Positions 53,963-63,434 are shown, counted from the stretch's first letter. The stretch is 64,000 nt of DNA from CAWAMD01 sp963783045 (GCA_963783045.1 CAWAMD010000001.1:620001-684000); one strand, 5' to 3'. Numbers and translations: made by a program. Notes: generated by a model from the letters alone, not told the origin.

Positions 53963-55162
53963 GTGGTGGCACGCTGGCGAGCTGTCGTCGCCCTCCTCCT
54001 CGTCGCCCTGGTGCTGACGGCGTGCGAGGGGGGCCAGCCGCGGCCGGCGCCGTCGCCGACGCCCACCCCGCTGCTCGAGGCGAGCCCGACCCCGGTGACG
54101 GGCCTGTCCGTGGCCGTGGTGCTGCCACCGCCGGACGTTGCGACCGAGGCCGAGCGAGCGTCGCTGAAGGCGGCGATCAACGACCTCGGACGCGCGCACC
54201 GCGAAGGCATCGGCCAGCTGCGCGTCGTGGACCCCGACGGTCTGTCGTTCGTCGGGGACACGGCGGCGCTGCTGGCTCGCGAGGGCGTGGATCTCGTCTG
54301 CGCACTCGGTACCGGCGCCATCGACCAGATCGTGCAGATCGCCTCCGACTACCCGTCCACCCGGTTCTGTGTCGCGCCGGCAACCCCCCGACGCACCCCG
54401 GGCAACGTGCTCCCCATCAACGTCCGGGTCGAGGAGATGGGCTACCTCGCCGGGGTCGCGGCAGGCATGGCCGGCGACGGCCACCTCCCGGGGTTCATCG
54501 GCGGCGACCGGCAGCATGGCCTCGACCGCCAGCGGCGCGGGTACGAGCAGGGGCTCGCCGCCAGCCGCGCCGGCACGCCGCAGCCGCTCGTGTCGTTCGC
54601 CGCCGTCAACGTCGAGCGCGCGCACTCCCTCGCGCTCGCCCAGTACGAGGCGGGCGTGTCGGTCGTCTACACGGTCGCCGGCGAGGCCGACGCCGGGGTC
54701 CTCGAGGCCGCGCAGGAGACCGCCGCGGCCCGTGCCGAGCGGGCCAGCGAGTCCGCGCCGGCGGCGGGTCCGTCGCCGGCGCCGTCCGCGACCGCGCCCG
54801 GGCCGCCCGCCCCGGCGCTCGTGATCGGACGCCACGCCACGCTCGTGCCGCCCGCGGGGACCGAAGACGACAGCACCAACAGCGACAGCGGCAGCGACGC
54901 CGGCGAGACGAGCAGTCCGGACGGAGGGTCCTCGGACCACGTGCTGCTCAGCTTCCACGAGCGCCTGGACGTCGCCCTCGACGTGGCGATCTCACGCGCC
55001 CTGGAGAAGTGGTCGGCCGATCCGGCCACCGTCGGGCTGGCCGAAGGGGCCTTCGAGGTCGAGCCGGGCAGCGCGCGGGAGGCGGCGGCGATCGGCCCGC
55101 GCATCGAGCAGGTGATCCGCGCCATCCGCGAGCAGCAGGTGCAGGTGTTGCCCCCGTCGTGA
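53963..55162 (+). CDS. BMP-family substrate-binding lipoprotein with a disordered insert
   Basis: A 399-residue lipoprotein: lipobox LTAC near residue 18, a Pro/Thr tether, then a PnrA/BMP-type periplasmic-binding fold (AVVLPPPDVATEAERASLKAAI, YLAGVAAGMAGDGHLPGFIGG). About residues 253-325 are Ser/Ala/Pro then Ser/Asp/Gly-rich, interrupting the fold before DHVLLSFHERLDVALDVAIS. BMP proteins usually bind nucleosides for uptake. No ABC permease or ATPase genes adjoin, so the uptake partner is elsewhere. GTG 53963 has AAGGAG seven bases upstream. Confidence 0.82.
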   Translation: MVARWRAVVALLLVALVLTACEGGQPRPAPSPTPTPLLEASPTPVTGLSVAVVLPPPDVATEAERASLKAAINDLGRAHREGIGQLRVVDPDGLSFVGDTAALLAREGVDLVCALGTGAIDQIVQIASDYPSTRFCVAPATPRRTPGNVLPINVRVEEMGYLAGVAAGMAGDGHLPGFIGGDRQHGLDRQRRGYEQGLAASRAGTPQPLVSFAAVNVERAHSLALAQYEAGVSVVYTVAGEADAGVLEAAQETAAARAERASESAPAAGPSPAPSATAPGPPAPALVIGRHATLVPPAGTEDDSTNSDSGSDAGETSSPDGGSSDHVLLSFHERLDVALDVAISRALEKWSADPATVGLAEGAFEVEPGSAREAAAIGPRIEQVIRAIREQQVQVLPPS

Positions 55163-55231
55163 GCCGGTCGTCGGCGCCGACGGGTCGTGCCCGTCGCCCT
55201 ACGATGGCGCGACCGCGAGTTGAGGAGCAGC

Positions 55232-56671
55232 GTGCGCCGGGCCAAGATCGTCGCCACCCTCGGGCCGGCCCTCGACGATCCCGCGAAGCTCAAGGCCGCC
55301 GTCGCCGCCGGGATCGACGTCGTGCGGCTCAACTTCTCGCACGGCACCCACGACGAGCACCGCGACCGGCTGAAGAAGGTGCGCGAGGTCGCCCGTGAGC
55401 TCGGTCGCAACGTCGGTGCGCTCGGCGACCTGCAGGGTCCGAAGATCCGGCTCGGGATGCTGCCGGGGCCAGGCGTCGAGCTGGCCGATGGCGGCGAGGT
55501 GGTGCTGGTCAGCGGCCGCGTTGATCTCGACGCCTACGCCGACGACCGTGGTCGGCCGGTGCTGCCGGTCACCTACGGCCAGCTCGCCGAGGACGTCGAG
55601 CCGGGGGCGCTCGTGCTCGTCGACGACGGGCTGCTCCGGCTCGTCGTGTCGGCCGTCGACGGCGACGCGGTCACCGCACGCGTGGTGGTCGGCGGGCTCG
55701 CCCGGTCCCGCAAGGGCGTGAACCTGCCCGGCGTGGACGTCTCCGCCTCGAGCATGACCGACAAGGACCGCGAGGACATCGCCGTCATGGCCGACATGGG
55801 CTGCGACTGGGTGGCGCTGTCCTTCGTCCGCCGGCCCCGCGACGTCGCGGAGGCGCGCGAGCTGCTGCGCGCCCACGGTGGCGAGGCGCCGCTGATCGCG
55901 AAGCTCGAGCGCCCCGAGGCCATGGACAACCTCGAGCCCATCATCGAGGAGGCCGACGCCGTGATGGTCGCCCGCGGTGACCTCGGCGTGGAGATCGGAC
56001 CCGAGCGGGTCCCCGCTCTCCAGAAGCACATCATCAATCTCGCGAACCGGGACGGGAAGCCGGTCATCACCGCGACCGAGATGCTCGAGTCGATGGTGCG
56101 CAACCCCCGCCCCACCCGCGCCGAGGCCTCCGACGTGGCCAACGCCGTGTTCGACGGCACGGACGCGGTGATGCTGTCGGCCGAGACCGCGACCGGCCGC
56201 TTCCCGGTGGAGACGGTTCGCACGATGGCACGCATCATCGAGGTCGCGGAGAGCTCCGGCGAGCTCGTCCACCCGCCGGCGCCACCCACCCGTGAGCTCG
56301 CGCTCTCCCGTGTCGTCGCGAAGGCCGCCGTGCAGGCCGCTGCCGACGTGCACGCGAAGGCGCTCGTCGTGTTCAGCTACTCCGGCGCCTCGGTCCAGCT
56401 GGTCTCGAAGTTCCGACCGCGTGTCCCGATCGTCGGGATCACGTCGCGGGACACGTCGCTGCGCCGCTTCGCGCTCATGTGGGGCACCGACGGCGTCATG
56501 GTCGAGGAGAAGGACCACACACGTGACCTCGTCCTCGCGGCCGATGAGGTGTGCCTGCGCGGCGGGTACGGTCAGCGCGACGACCCCGTCGTCATCGTGT
56601 CCGGGTTGCCGGGTGGCCGAGGCGGCACGAACCGCCTGCTGCTGCACCGGCTCGGAGAGTCTCCTGAGTGA
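55232..56671 (+). CDS. pyk: pyruvate kinase
   Basis: A 479-residue glycolytic enzyme: RRAKIVATLGPALDD, then LNFSHGTHDEH, GDLQGPKIRLG, and the catalytic AKLERPEAMDNLEPIIEEAD and MVARGDLGVEIG with metal ligands, followed by ITATEMLESM. Domain order is the usual A-B-A-C; the C-terminus is the allosteric domain. GTG 55232 follows GAGGAG by four bases. TACGAT further upstream may be its -10. The next gene follows after 12 bases. Confidence 0.97.
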   Translation: MRRAKIVATLGPALDDPAKLKAAVAAGIDVVRLNFSHGTHDEHRDRLKKVREVARELGRNVGALGDLQGPKIRLGMLPGPGVELADGGEVVLVSGRVDLDAYADDRGRPVLPVTYGQLAEDVEPGALVLVDDGLLRLVVSAVDGDAVTARVVVGGLARSRKGVNLPGVDVSASSMTDKDREDIAVMADMGCDWVALSFVRRPRDVAEARELLRAHGGEAPLIAKLERPEAMDNLEPIIEEADAVMVARGDLGVEIGPERVPALQKHIINLANRDGKPVITATEMLESMVRNPRPTRAEASDVANAVFDGTDAVMLSAETATGRFPVETVRTMARIIEVAESSGELVHPPAPPTRELALSRVVAKAAVQAAADVHAKALVVFSYSGASVQLVSKFRPRVPIVGITSRDTSLRRFALMWGTDGVMVEEKDHTRDLVLAADEVCLRGGYGQRDDPVVIVSGLPGGRGGTNRLLLHRLGESPE

Positions 56672-56683
56672 CGGACGTGCCCC

Positions 56684-57727
56684 GTGTCCCTTGCCACCAC
56701 GACGAGATCCGAGCCACCGCCCGCACCGCCGGCCAAGCGGCGGCGTGAGTGGCGTGTGACGCTCCTCGCCGCTGCCGCCTATGCGCTGATGGCCGTGGTC
56801 GCCGTCGTCGCCTGGATCGTGGCCGGCGACGCCGGCTGGGTCCAGCCGCTCAACCTGACGACGTTCTGGTGGTCGCTGCCGGCGCTCGTGCTCGCCCCGA
56901 CCGCGGCCCTGCTCGGCCAACGTCGCGCGGCGGTGCTGCTGGCCATCCCGGCGGGCCTGTGGCTGTGGACCTACGGGACGGCCTTCCTGCCACGGTCGAC
57001 GCCGCCGCCCCGCGACCTCCGCGTCGCCGCCTTCAACACCTACGTCAGGGCGCCCGGGGTCCAGCACGTGCTCGACCTCGTCGACGGCCAGCATCCCGAC
57101 GTGCTCATGCTCGAGGAGGTCTTCCCGGAGCGCTGGGACACCCTGCACACGCAGCTGGCGCCCACCTACCCGCACGCCAAGATCGTCTTCTCGCGGGGGG
57201 TCGGCGGCGTCGCCGTGTTCAGCCGGTTCCCGATCGTCGCCGTGCACCCGGTCGGGGACGCGACCGCCAAGAGCCGCAACACCGCCGTGTTCGTCATCAA
57301 CGTCGACGGGCGACGGGTGCAGGTCGTCCCGGTCCATCTCATCTCGCCGTGCCCGTCCTGTGGCGCCTCGGTGCTCGAGCGGCTCGACTTCGAGGGGGAG
57401 GTCCGCGGCGCCGAGATGGGCAACGTCCTCGACGCGCTCGACCCGCAGCTACCCGCCGTGATCGGGGGCGACTTCAACTCGAACGAGCGCTCCGTCGCCT
57501 ACCGTCGCCTCGTGGATGCAGGATTCCTCGACGCGCAGCGGGAGGCAGGCAGCGGGATGGGGTTCACGTGGCCGAACGATCGCGGGCCCGGACCGGTGCT
57601 GCGCATCGACTGGCTCCTCGCCCGGGGACTGACCCCCGTGGGCGCGCTGGTCGGTGACGGTGGCGCGTCCGACCACCGCCCCGTCGTCGCCGACCTCGCC
57701 TTCCCGCAGGAGGATCAGGCGCGCTGA
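56684..57727 (+). CDS. endonuclease/exonuclease/phosphatase-family membrane protein
   Basis: A 347-residue protein. Three N-terminal helices (about 25-100) anchor it; the rest is an EEP fold facing out: AFNTYVRAP, MLEEVFPERWD (metal-binding Glu), VVPVHLISPCPSCG, VIGGDFNSNE and GASDHRPVVADL with the catalytic Asp-His. Members hydrolyse phosphodiesters of DNA, lipids or sugars. A paired CPSC motif lies in the middle. The stop shares a base with the start of the next gene (TGATG), so the two are coupled. Confidence 0.87.
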   Translation: MSLATTTRSEPPPAPPAKRRREWRVTLLAAAAYALMAVVAVVAWIVAGDAGWVQPLNLTTFWWSLPALVLAPTAALLGQRRAAVLLAIPAGLWLWTYGTAFLPRSTPPPRDLRVAAFNTYVRAPGVQHVLDLVDGQHPDVLMLEEVFPERWDTLHTQLAPTYPHAKIVFSRGVGGVAVFSRFPIVAVHPVGDATAKSRNTAVFVINVDGRRVQVVPVHLISPCPSCGASVLERLDFEGEVRGAEMGNVLDALDPQLPAVIGGDFNSNERSVAYRRLVDAGFLDAQREAGSGMGFTWPNDRGPGPVLRIDWLLARGLTPVGALVGDGGASDHRPVVADLAFPQEDQAR

Positions 57728-58096
57728 TGGACCTCCCGGAGGAGCTGCGGACCGAGCGCTACTGCTACGTGTCCACCCAGGGGCGCGTCACCGCCCGACG
57801 CCACACCGCCGAGCTGTGGTTCGTCCCGGAGGAGGGCGGGGTCTACCTCATGAGCGGCTCCGGCGGGCTCACCCAGTGGTGCCTCAACCTGCAGGCCGAG
57901 GGTCAGGGCGTCGTTCGCATCGGTTCGAACGTCGTGGCTGGCACGGCCTGCCTTCCTCGGCCGCGACGACGCCGACCGTGAGCATGCGCTGGAGGCCTTC
58001 CACACGAAGTACGACCCGGAGGGCAAGGACCGGTTCGAGCCCTGGCTGCGCTCGGCGACGGTCGTCCACATGGTGTTCGTCCGCCGCCTCGACTGA
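57727..58096 (+). pseudogene. split-barrel (PPOX/nitroreductase-like) protein, frameshifted
   Basis: ATG 57727 overlaps the previous stop. The first frame gives ELRTERYCYVSTQGRVTARR, HTAELWFVPEEGGVYLMSG and VRIGSNVVAGTA, a split-barrel start of the PPOX/F420-nitroreductase kind. After GTA the frame is lost; the next frame reads AFLGRDDADREHALEAFHTKYD and ends WLRSATVVHMVFVRRLD at 58096. Removing one base near 57949 joins them into a 122-residue protein. A flavin or F420 partner is typical, but none can be fixed. It sits between the EEP gene and the convergent ppx. Confidence 0.8.
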
Positions 58097-58133
58097 TCGT
58101 CTGTGCTGGAAGCGGCGGCCGGTCGGTGACGGC

Positions 58134-59690
58134 TCAGGCGTCGGCACGGTCGACGAGCTGCACGTCGACGCCGTAGGTGCGCTCGAACAGCGCCGTCTTG
58201 CGGGCCACCTCCGTCGCGGCGAGGTGGAGCCCGGTCCCGTGCAGGGCGAGCCGCAGCGTCCCGCCACGCTGGCGCGCGGTCACGTCGCGAACCGTCTGGT
58301 CGCGGGTCCGGTCCAGCCCGTCGGCGAGCTGCAGCAGCGGCAGCAGCCGTGTGACGGCCTCCTGCCGGTCCGGCCCGAGCGCGGCGAACGGCGCGAACGA
58401 ACGATCGATGCCGCGTGACTTGTGGAACCGCACCAGCGTCGTCAGGACGGCGACCTCGGCCGGGGAGAAGCCGCGCAGCTCGGCGTTCTCGACGAGGTAG
58501 GCGCCGTGCTTGTGATGCCGGCGCATCGCCAGCGCCTCGCCAACGTCGTGCAGCAGCGCCGCCGCCTCGAGCAGCTCGCGGTCGGCGGGGTCGCACCCGT
58601 GCAGCGCGCCGGTCGCGTCGAACAGGCGGGTGGCCAGATGGGCGACGTGGGGCAGGTGCGCGTCGTCGGGGACGAAGGCGCGCCGCATCCGGTCGACCGC
58701 GCCCCGCCGCAGCGTCGGCGCGTCGACGAGCGTGTCCACGCCGTGGTCGTCGAGCAGCACGCCCTCCCGCAGTCCCCAGTCGCTGACCGTGACAGCGGGG
58801 ACGCCGATCTCGGTCAGCGCCTCGACGAGGATCACGGCCGCGACGTGGAGGTGGTCGGCCCGCTTCTCCTTCATGCCCGGCACCTGGCGGCGGTCGTCGG
58901 TCGACAGGGTCGTGAGCTCGTCCCGGACGCGGGCCAGCACGTCGGTCGGCACCGTCAGCTGGTTCACGGAGGCGGGGAGCCAGGTGCCGTCCTCGGCAGC
59001 CACGACGCGTCCGAGTGCCCGCACCGTCCCGCCGATGGCCACGGCCACGCCGGGGTCGTGGGCACCCAGCTCGTCCCGGTAGGACGCCAGCGTCTCGGCG
59101 ACCCGCCGCCGCAGCGCGGCGACCTCGTCGACGCTCGGCGGGTCGTGGCGGACGAGCTCGGCCATGCAGCGCATGACGCCGAGCGGCGTCGAGGCGGCCC
59201 ACGAGACCGTCGACCCCGTGCCCACGGCCAGCTCCAGGCTGCCGCCGCCGAGGTCGAGCACGAGCGCCGGCTCCGAGCGCAGCGCGACGCTCGCGCGCAC
59301 CCCGAGGTAGCCGAGCCGGGCCTCGTCCTCGCCGTCGAGGACCTGCACCGGCCGCCCGACGGCCGCGCCGAGCCGGTCGAGCACGGCCGGCCCGTTCGTC
59401 GCGTCGCGCAGGGCGCTGGTCGCGACCGCGATCGGCTCGTCGGCGCCGGCGCGTCGTGCCAGCTCGACGAGGTGCGCGGTCACGTCCACGGCCTCGTCGG
59501 CCGCTCCGGGCAGGATGTCGCCGTGCTCGGCGACGACGGCGCCGAGGTGCAGCATCTCGCGTTCGCGCAGGACCGGTGTCAGCGCCCCGTCGTCGTCCAC
59601 GTCCGCGACGAGGACGTGGAAGGAGTTGCTGCCGAGGTCGAGGACCGCCCGCCGGACCGTGGTGGCCGCCTGCGGTGCGCTCCCGCTCAC
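58134..59690 (-). CDS. ppx: Ppx/GppA exopolyphosphatase with HD domain
   Basis: A 518-residue phosphatase. The actin-like fold starts RRAVLDLGSNSFHVLVADV, with VATSALRDATNGPAVL, EDEARLGYLGV and VLDLGGGSLELAVG as the phosphate and nucleotide loops. A C-terminal HD-type domain contains LLHDVGEALAMRRHHKHG. It degrades polyphosphate and/or pppGpp. GTG 59690 overlaps the upstream SixA-like stop (GTGA). With Ppk1 in the same operon, it gives both synthesis and breakdown of polyphosphate. Confidence 0.92.
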   Translation of the reverse strand: MSGSAPQAATTVRRAVLDLGSNSFHVLVADVDDDGALTPVLREREMLHLGAVVAEHGDILPGAADEAVDVTAHLVELARRAGADEPIAVATSALRDATNGPAVLDRLGAAVGRPVQVLDGEDEARLGYLGVRASVALRSEPALVLDLGGGSLELAVGTGSTVSWAASTPLGVMRCMAELVRHDPPSVDEVAALRRRVAETLASYRDELGAHDPGVAVAIGGTVRALGRVVAAEDGTWLPASVNQLTVPTDVLARVRDELTTLSTDDRRQVPGMKEKRADHLHVAAVILVEALTEIGVPAVTVSDWGLREGVLLDDHGVDTLVDAPTLRRGAVDRMRRAFVPDDAHLPHVAHLATRLFDATGALHGCDPADRELLEAAALLHDVGEALAMRRHHKHGAYLVENAELRGFSPAEVAVLTTLVRFHKSRGIDRSFAPFAALGPDRQEAVTRLLPLLQLADGLDRTRDQTVRDVTARQRGGTLRLALHGTGLHLAATEVARKTALFERTYGVDVQLVDRADA

Positions 59691-60145
59691 GACGGTGCCG
59701 GGAGGTAGTCGGCGGCCACCACCGCCGACCCGTCGGTGTGCAGCACCCAGGTCGACCCCTTCCGCCACCGTGGCGAGTCGGGAAGCGCCACGCCGAGGAC
59801 GCGCAGCTCGCCGATGAGCCCGCCGATGACGTCGCCGTGGCTGCACAGCACCGTGTCCGTGCCGGCGAGGTCGCCGACCAGCCCGCGGACGACCTCGCGC
59901 GGGGTCGCCTCGGCGAGCTCGTCGACCTCCTCCACCTTGAGGCCGCGGGCCGCCGCCAGCGGCTCGACGCTCTGGACACAGCGCAGGTAGGGGGAGCTCA
60001 CGATCCGGTCCACCGGGTAGCCGGCGAGCACGTCGACGAGTGCGCGCGCCTGCCGACGTCCCCGTGCCGAGACCGGCCGCAGCCGGTCGTCGCCGTGCCA
60101 CTCGCGGCGGTCACCGGCGTGGGTGTGGCGCACGACGAGCAGCAT
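59687..60145 (-). CDS. SixA/histidine-phosphatase family protein
   Basis: A 152-residue RHG-type phosphatase: VVRHTHAGDRREW holds the nucleophilic His, SPYLRCVQSVEPLA the second Arg, and VLCSHGDVIGGL the second His. Small SixA-like members dephosphorylate proteins or nucleotides. In mycobacteria this domain is the C-terminal half of MutT1, next to ppk1; here it is a separate gene that overlaps the Ppk1-Nudix stop as TGATG. It is thus probably part of the same functional unit. Confidence 0.88.
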   Translation of the reverse strand: MLLVVRHTHAGDRREWHGDDRLRPVSARGRRQARALVDVLAGYPVDRIVSSPYLRCVQSVEPLAAARGLKVEEVDELAEATPREVVRGLVGDLAGTDTVLCSHGDVIGGLIGELRVLGVALPDSPRWRKGSTWVLHTDGSAVVAADYLPAPS

Positions 60146-62760
60146 CAGCGTCCGCCCTGCAACGCCTCGGCCAGCAGCTCCCGGTCGTGGTCGTAGGTGA
60201 GCAGGTCGCGGGCGACCTCGACGGCGACCCAGCGCACGTCGTCGATCTCGTCGTCGGGCGGTCGGTGCATCGGGTCGCCGTCACGGGGACGCATGTGCCA
60301 GTAGCGGACGAGCTTCGCCCGGCCCTTCCGGTCCTCGTAGGTGACCGGTGACAGCTCACGGCCGAGCTCGACCGTGACGCCGGTCTCCTCCTCGACCTCC
60401 CGGTGGGCCGCGTCCTCGAAGGACTCCCCGGGGTCGAGCTTGCCCTTCGGCAGCGACCAGTCGAGGTACTTCGGTCGGTGCACGATGAGCACCTCGGCCC
60501 CGTCGCCGTCGGGTGCGTCCCGGAGGACGACGCCACCCGCCGCGGTCACCTCGGCCGTCGACGCATCCATGTCCATCGTCGCTCGTCGCTCGGTTGTCCG
60601 GTTGGGGGCCTGGTCCGTGCGGGGGGCGGCCCGCTGGCGGGCGCGGTCCTGCAGCACGACCTGGGCGTCGTGGCCGTCCGCAGCCGGTCGGCGCTCCCAC
60701 CGGCCGTCGGGGCACAGATGCCAGGCCTGGACCTCGGGGTCGAGCAGCACGCCCAGGATCTCGTCCAGCCGGTCCTGCAGCGCCGGGCTGTCGACGGGTG
60801 CGACGGCCTCGACCCGACGGTCGAGGTTACGGGGCATCAGGTCGGCCGATCCGATGAGGTACTCGTACCCCCGTTCATCGCTGCCGTATTTGAAGATCCG
60901 CGAGTGCTCGAGGTAGCGGCCCACGACCGAGCGCACCCGGATGTTCTCGGACAGCCCGGCGACGCCGGGCCGCAGGCAGCAGATCCCGCGCACGATCAGC
61001 TCGACCCGGGTTCCCGCCTGCGACGCGGCGTACAGCAGGTCGATCATGGCCGGGTCGACGAGCGCGTTGAGCTTCATCACGATGTGCCCGTCGGACGCCG
61101 CGATCTCGCGCTCGATCAGCTCGGTGATCCGCCGTCGCAGCGTCGTCGGGGCGACGAGCAGCTTCCGGTAGGTGCCGTGGCGGCTGTAGCCGGTGAGCTC
61201 GTTGAACAGGTCCGACAGGTCCGCGCCGAGCGCCGGGTCGGCGGTCAGCAGGCCCAGGTCCTCGTACAGCCGCGCGGTCCTGTCGTTGTAGTTGCCGGTG
61301 CCGATGTGGGCGTAGCGGCGGACGGTGCCGCCCTCGTCGCGGACGACGAGCGAGGTCTTCGTGTGGGTCTTCAGGCCGACCACCCCGTAGACGACGTGGA
61401 CGCCCGCCTCCTCCAGGGTGCGGGCCCACTCGATGTTGGCCTCCTCGTCGAAGCGCGCCTTGAGCTCGACGAGGGCCACCACCTGCTTGCCCTCCTCGGC
61501 GGCCCGCACCAGGGCACGAACGACGGGGCTGCCCGGCCCCGACGTGCGGTAGAGGGTCTGCTTGATCGCCAGCACCTGCGGATCGTCGGCGGCCGCCTCG
61601 ATGAACGCCTGCACGGTGGTCGCGAAGGCCTCGTAGGGATGCTGGACGAGCACGTCGCCCTGCCGGATCGCCGCGAACGGGTCGATCCCCTCGCCGACGG
61701 TCGCGAGGAGCCGCGGCGGGGTCGTCGGGCTGAACGACGGGAAGAGCAGCTCCGGACGGTCGAGGGAGGTGAGGGCGAACAGACCGGCCAGGTCCAGCGG
61801 CCCCCGCACCTCGTGGACGTTGGCCTCGCCGATCCTGAGCTCGCGGGCGAGCAGGTCGCGCACCTCGGGATCCATCCCCGGCTCGACCTCGAGCCGGACG
61901 ACCCGCCCGAAGCGGCGACGGGTCAGCTCGGACTCGATCGCCTGGAGCAGGTCGTCGGCCTCCTCCTCCTCGACGACGAGGTCCGCGTTGCGGGTGACGC
62001 GGAACGTGTAGTGGGCCACGACCTCCATCCCGGCGAAGAGACGGTCGAGGTGCGCGGCGATGACCTGCTCGAGCGGCACGAAGCGCTCGCCGTCGGGCAT
62101 GACGACGAACCGGGGGAGGATCGGCGGGACCTTCACCCGGGCGAAGCGGGTCTGCCCGCCGTCCGGGTCGCGGACGACGACCGCGAGGTTCAGCGACAGG
62201 TTCGAGATGTAGGGGAAGGGATGGGCCGGGTCGACCGCCAGCGGCGTGAGCACCGGGTAGACGCGCTGGTCGAACTCCTCCACGAGCCACGCCCGGTCGT
62301 CCTCGTCGAGCGATGCCCAGTCGGAGAAGCGGACCCCGACGGCCTCGAGCGACGGAGCGATGTCCTCGTGGAAGAGCCGGGTCCGGTCGGCGTCGAGTGC
62401 CTGCACGTACTCGCGGATGGCGACGAGCTGCTCGTTCGGCGTCAGCCCGTCGGCCGACGGGCGGCTCACGCCGGCCGCCACCTGCTCCTGCAGGCCGGCG
62501 ACGCGGATCTGGAAGAACTCGTCGAGGTTGGCGCTGAAGATGGCGAGGAACCGCACGCGCTCGAGCAGCGGGATGTCCCGGTCCTCGGCCATCGCGAGGA
62601 CACGCTCGTTGAAGGCGAGCCAGGACAGCTCGCGGTTGACGAGCCTCGCCTCGCCGTCCTCGCCGTCGGGAAACTGCCCGGCCGAGGCGGGCAGGTCGCC
62701 GACGAGCCGGCCGGGACCTTCCCGGGTGGCCGTGACGACGGGTTGCTGGCGAGACGTCAT
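60145..62760 (-). CDS. ppk: polyphosphate kinase 1 fused to a Nudix hydrolase
   Basis: An 871-residue protein. Residues about 35-700 are Ppk1: N-terminal SWLAFNERVLAMAED, then DVLVQHPYEAFATTVQAF, the phosphohistidine region YAHIGTGNYNDRTARLYED and the C-terminal ERGYEYLIGSADLMPRNLDRR. A disordered linker follows, then a Nudix domain (about 735-868) with GKLDPGESFEDAAHREVEE, EETG, the complete Nudix box. Ppk1 makes polyphosphate from ATP; the Nudix domain resembles MutT1, which degrades oxidised nucleotides or polyphosphate-related dinucleotides. An ATG at 60573 could start the Nudix alone, without a ribosome site. TAGGCT lies six bases before ATG 62760. Confidence 0.94.
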   Translation of the reverse strand: MTSRQQPVVTATREGPGRLVGDLPASAGQFPDGEDGEARLVNRELSWLAFNERVLAMAEDRDIPLLERVRFLAIFSANLDEFFQIRVAGLQEQVAAGVSRPSADGLTPNEQLVAIREYVQALDADRTRLFHEDIAPSLEAVGVRFSDWASLDEDDRAWLVEEFDQRVYPVLTPLAVDPAHPFPYISNLSLNLAVVVRDPDGGQTRFARVKVPPILPRFVVMPDGERFVPLEQVIAAHLDRLFAGMEVVAHYTFRVTRNADLVVEEEEADDLLQAIESELTRRRFGRVVRLEVEPGMDPEVRDLLARELRIGEANVHEVRGPLDLAGLFALTSLDRPELLFPSFSPTTPPRLLATVGEGIDPFAAIRQGDVLVQHPYEAFATTVQAFIEAAADDPQVLAIKQTLYRTSGPGSPVVRALVRAAEEGKQVVALVELKARFDEEANIEWARTLEEAGVHVVYGVVGLKTHTKTSLVVRDEGGTVRRYAHIGTGNYNDRTARLYEDLGLLTADPALGADLSDLFNELTGYSRHGTYRKLLVAPTTLRRRITELIEREIAASDGHIVMKLNALVDPAMIDLLYAASQAGTRVELIVRGICCLRPGVAGLSENIRVRSVVGRYLEHSRIFKYGSDERGYEYLIGSADLMPRNLDRRVEAVAPVDSPALQDRLDEILGVLLDPEVQAWHLCPDGRWERRPAADGHDAQVVLQDRARQRAAPRTDQAPNRTTERRATMDMDASTAEVTAAGGVVLRDAPDGDGAEVLIVHRPKYLDWSLPKGKLDPGESFEDAAHREVEEETGVTVELGRELSPVTYEDRKGRAKLVRYWHMRPRDGDPMHRPPDDEIDDVRWVAVEVARDLLTYDHDRELLAEALQGGR

Positions 62761-62766
62761 GGGGCG

Positions 62767-62772
62767 AGCCTA
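62767..62772 (-). promoter_or_regulatory. putative -10 element of the polyphosphate operon
   Basis: TAGGCT on the minus strand, six bases before the ppk ATG, matching the leaderless pattern of other genes here. The 242-base gap 62761-63002 otherwise holds only the fdxA leader with its ribosome site. Confidence 0.4.
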
Positions 62773-63002
62773 GTGTCGGGTGGTGGGTCGTCCGGCGGCC
62801 GGCCGGGTGCATGTCCCGGGGGCGAACTCCGTTCGGCCACGATGAGCGGGCCGGACGGCCCCCGCGCGGCGTGACCCTCGGCCTCGGGGTCGCGGCTGAT
62901 CGCGCCCTACGCTGCCCGCTTCGAGGGACGGTGTACCGTTCGCCCCAATGGTCGGCACCGTTTAGTTTGTGCGCCAACAGCTTCGTAGGAGGTCGCTGGA
63001 AT

Positions 63003-63326
63003 ATGACGTACACGATCGCCGAGCCGTGCATCGACGTGAAGGACAAGGCCTGCGTCGAGGAGTGCCCGGTCGACTGCATCTACGAGGGTCCCCGGATGCT
63101 CTACATCCACCCCGAGGAGTGCATCGACTGCGGTGCGTGCGAGCCTGTCTGCCCCGTGGAGGCGATCTTCTACGAGGACGACGTGCCCGAGGAGTGGCAG
63201 CTGTTCACGCCGGTCAACGCCGAGTGGTTCGAGGACGAGGTCACGGGTCTCGGCTCGCCCGGCGGTGCTGCGGCCGTGGGTGCCCTGGACGTCGACCATC
63301 CCACGGTCGCGGACTGGGAGGTCTGA
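63003..63326 (+). CDS. fdxA: 7Fe ferredoxin
   Basis: A 107-residue ferredoxin with one 3Fe-4S and one 4Fe-4S cluster: CVEECPVDCIYEG and CIDCGACEPVCPVEAI carry the cysteines. The sequence MTYTIAEPCIDVKDKACVEE and the extension after the second motif (DDVPEEWQLFTPVNAEWF) are those of actinobacterial FdxA. ATG 63003 has AGGAGG nine bases upstream. It carries electrons to enzymes such as P450s or reductases. Confidence 0.97.
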   Translation: MTYTIAEPCIDVKDKACVEECPVDCIYEGPRMLYIHPEECIDCGACEPVCPVEAIFYEDDVPEEWQLFTPVNAEWFEDEVTGLGSPGGAAAVGALDVDHPTVADWEV

Positions 63327-63434
63327 GCCTCCCGGCCGCCGCAGCCTCACCGGCCACGGGCACCTGCCGCTGCAGGTGCCCGTCGCGTGTCGCATCCGTT
63401 CGGGATCAGGTGCCCCGCCACGCGGTCGTCGAGA

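Noticed and set aside
57895..57990. GGTTCGAA-like segments suggestive of a tRNA T-arm
   Set aside because: They lie inside the split-barrel coding region; no acceptor or anticodon stems fit. No tRNA was found anywhere in the window.
60403..62874. 823-residue plus-strand frame
   Set aside because: Shadow of the Ppk1-Nudix gene.
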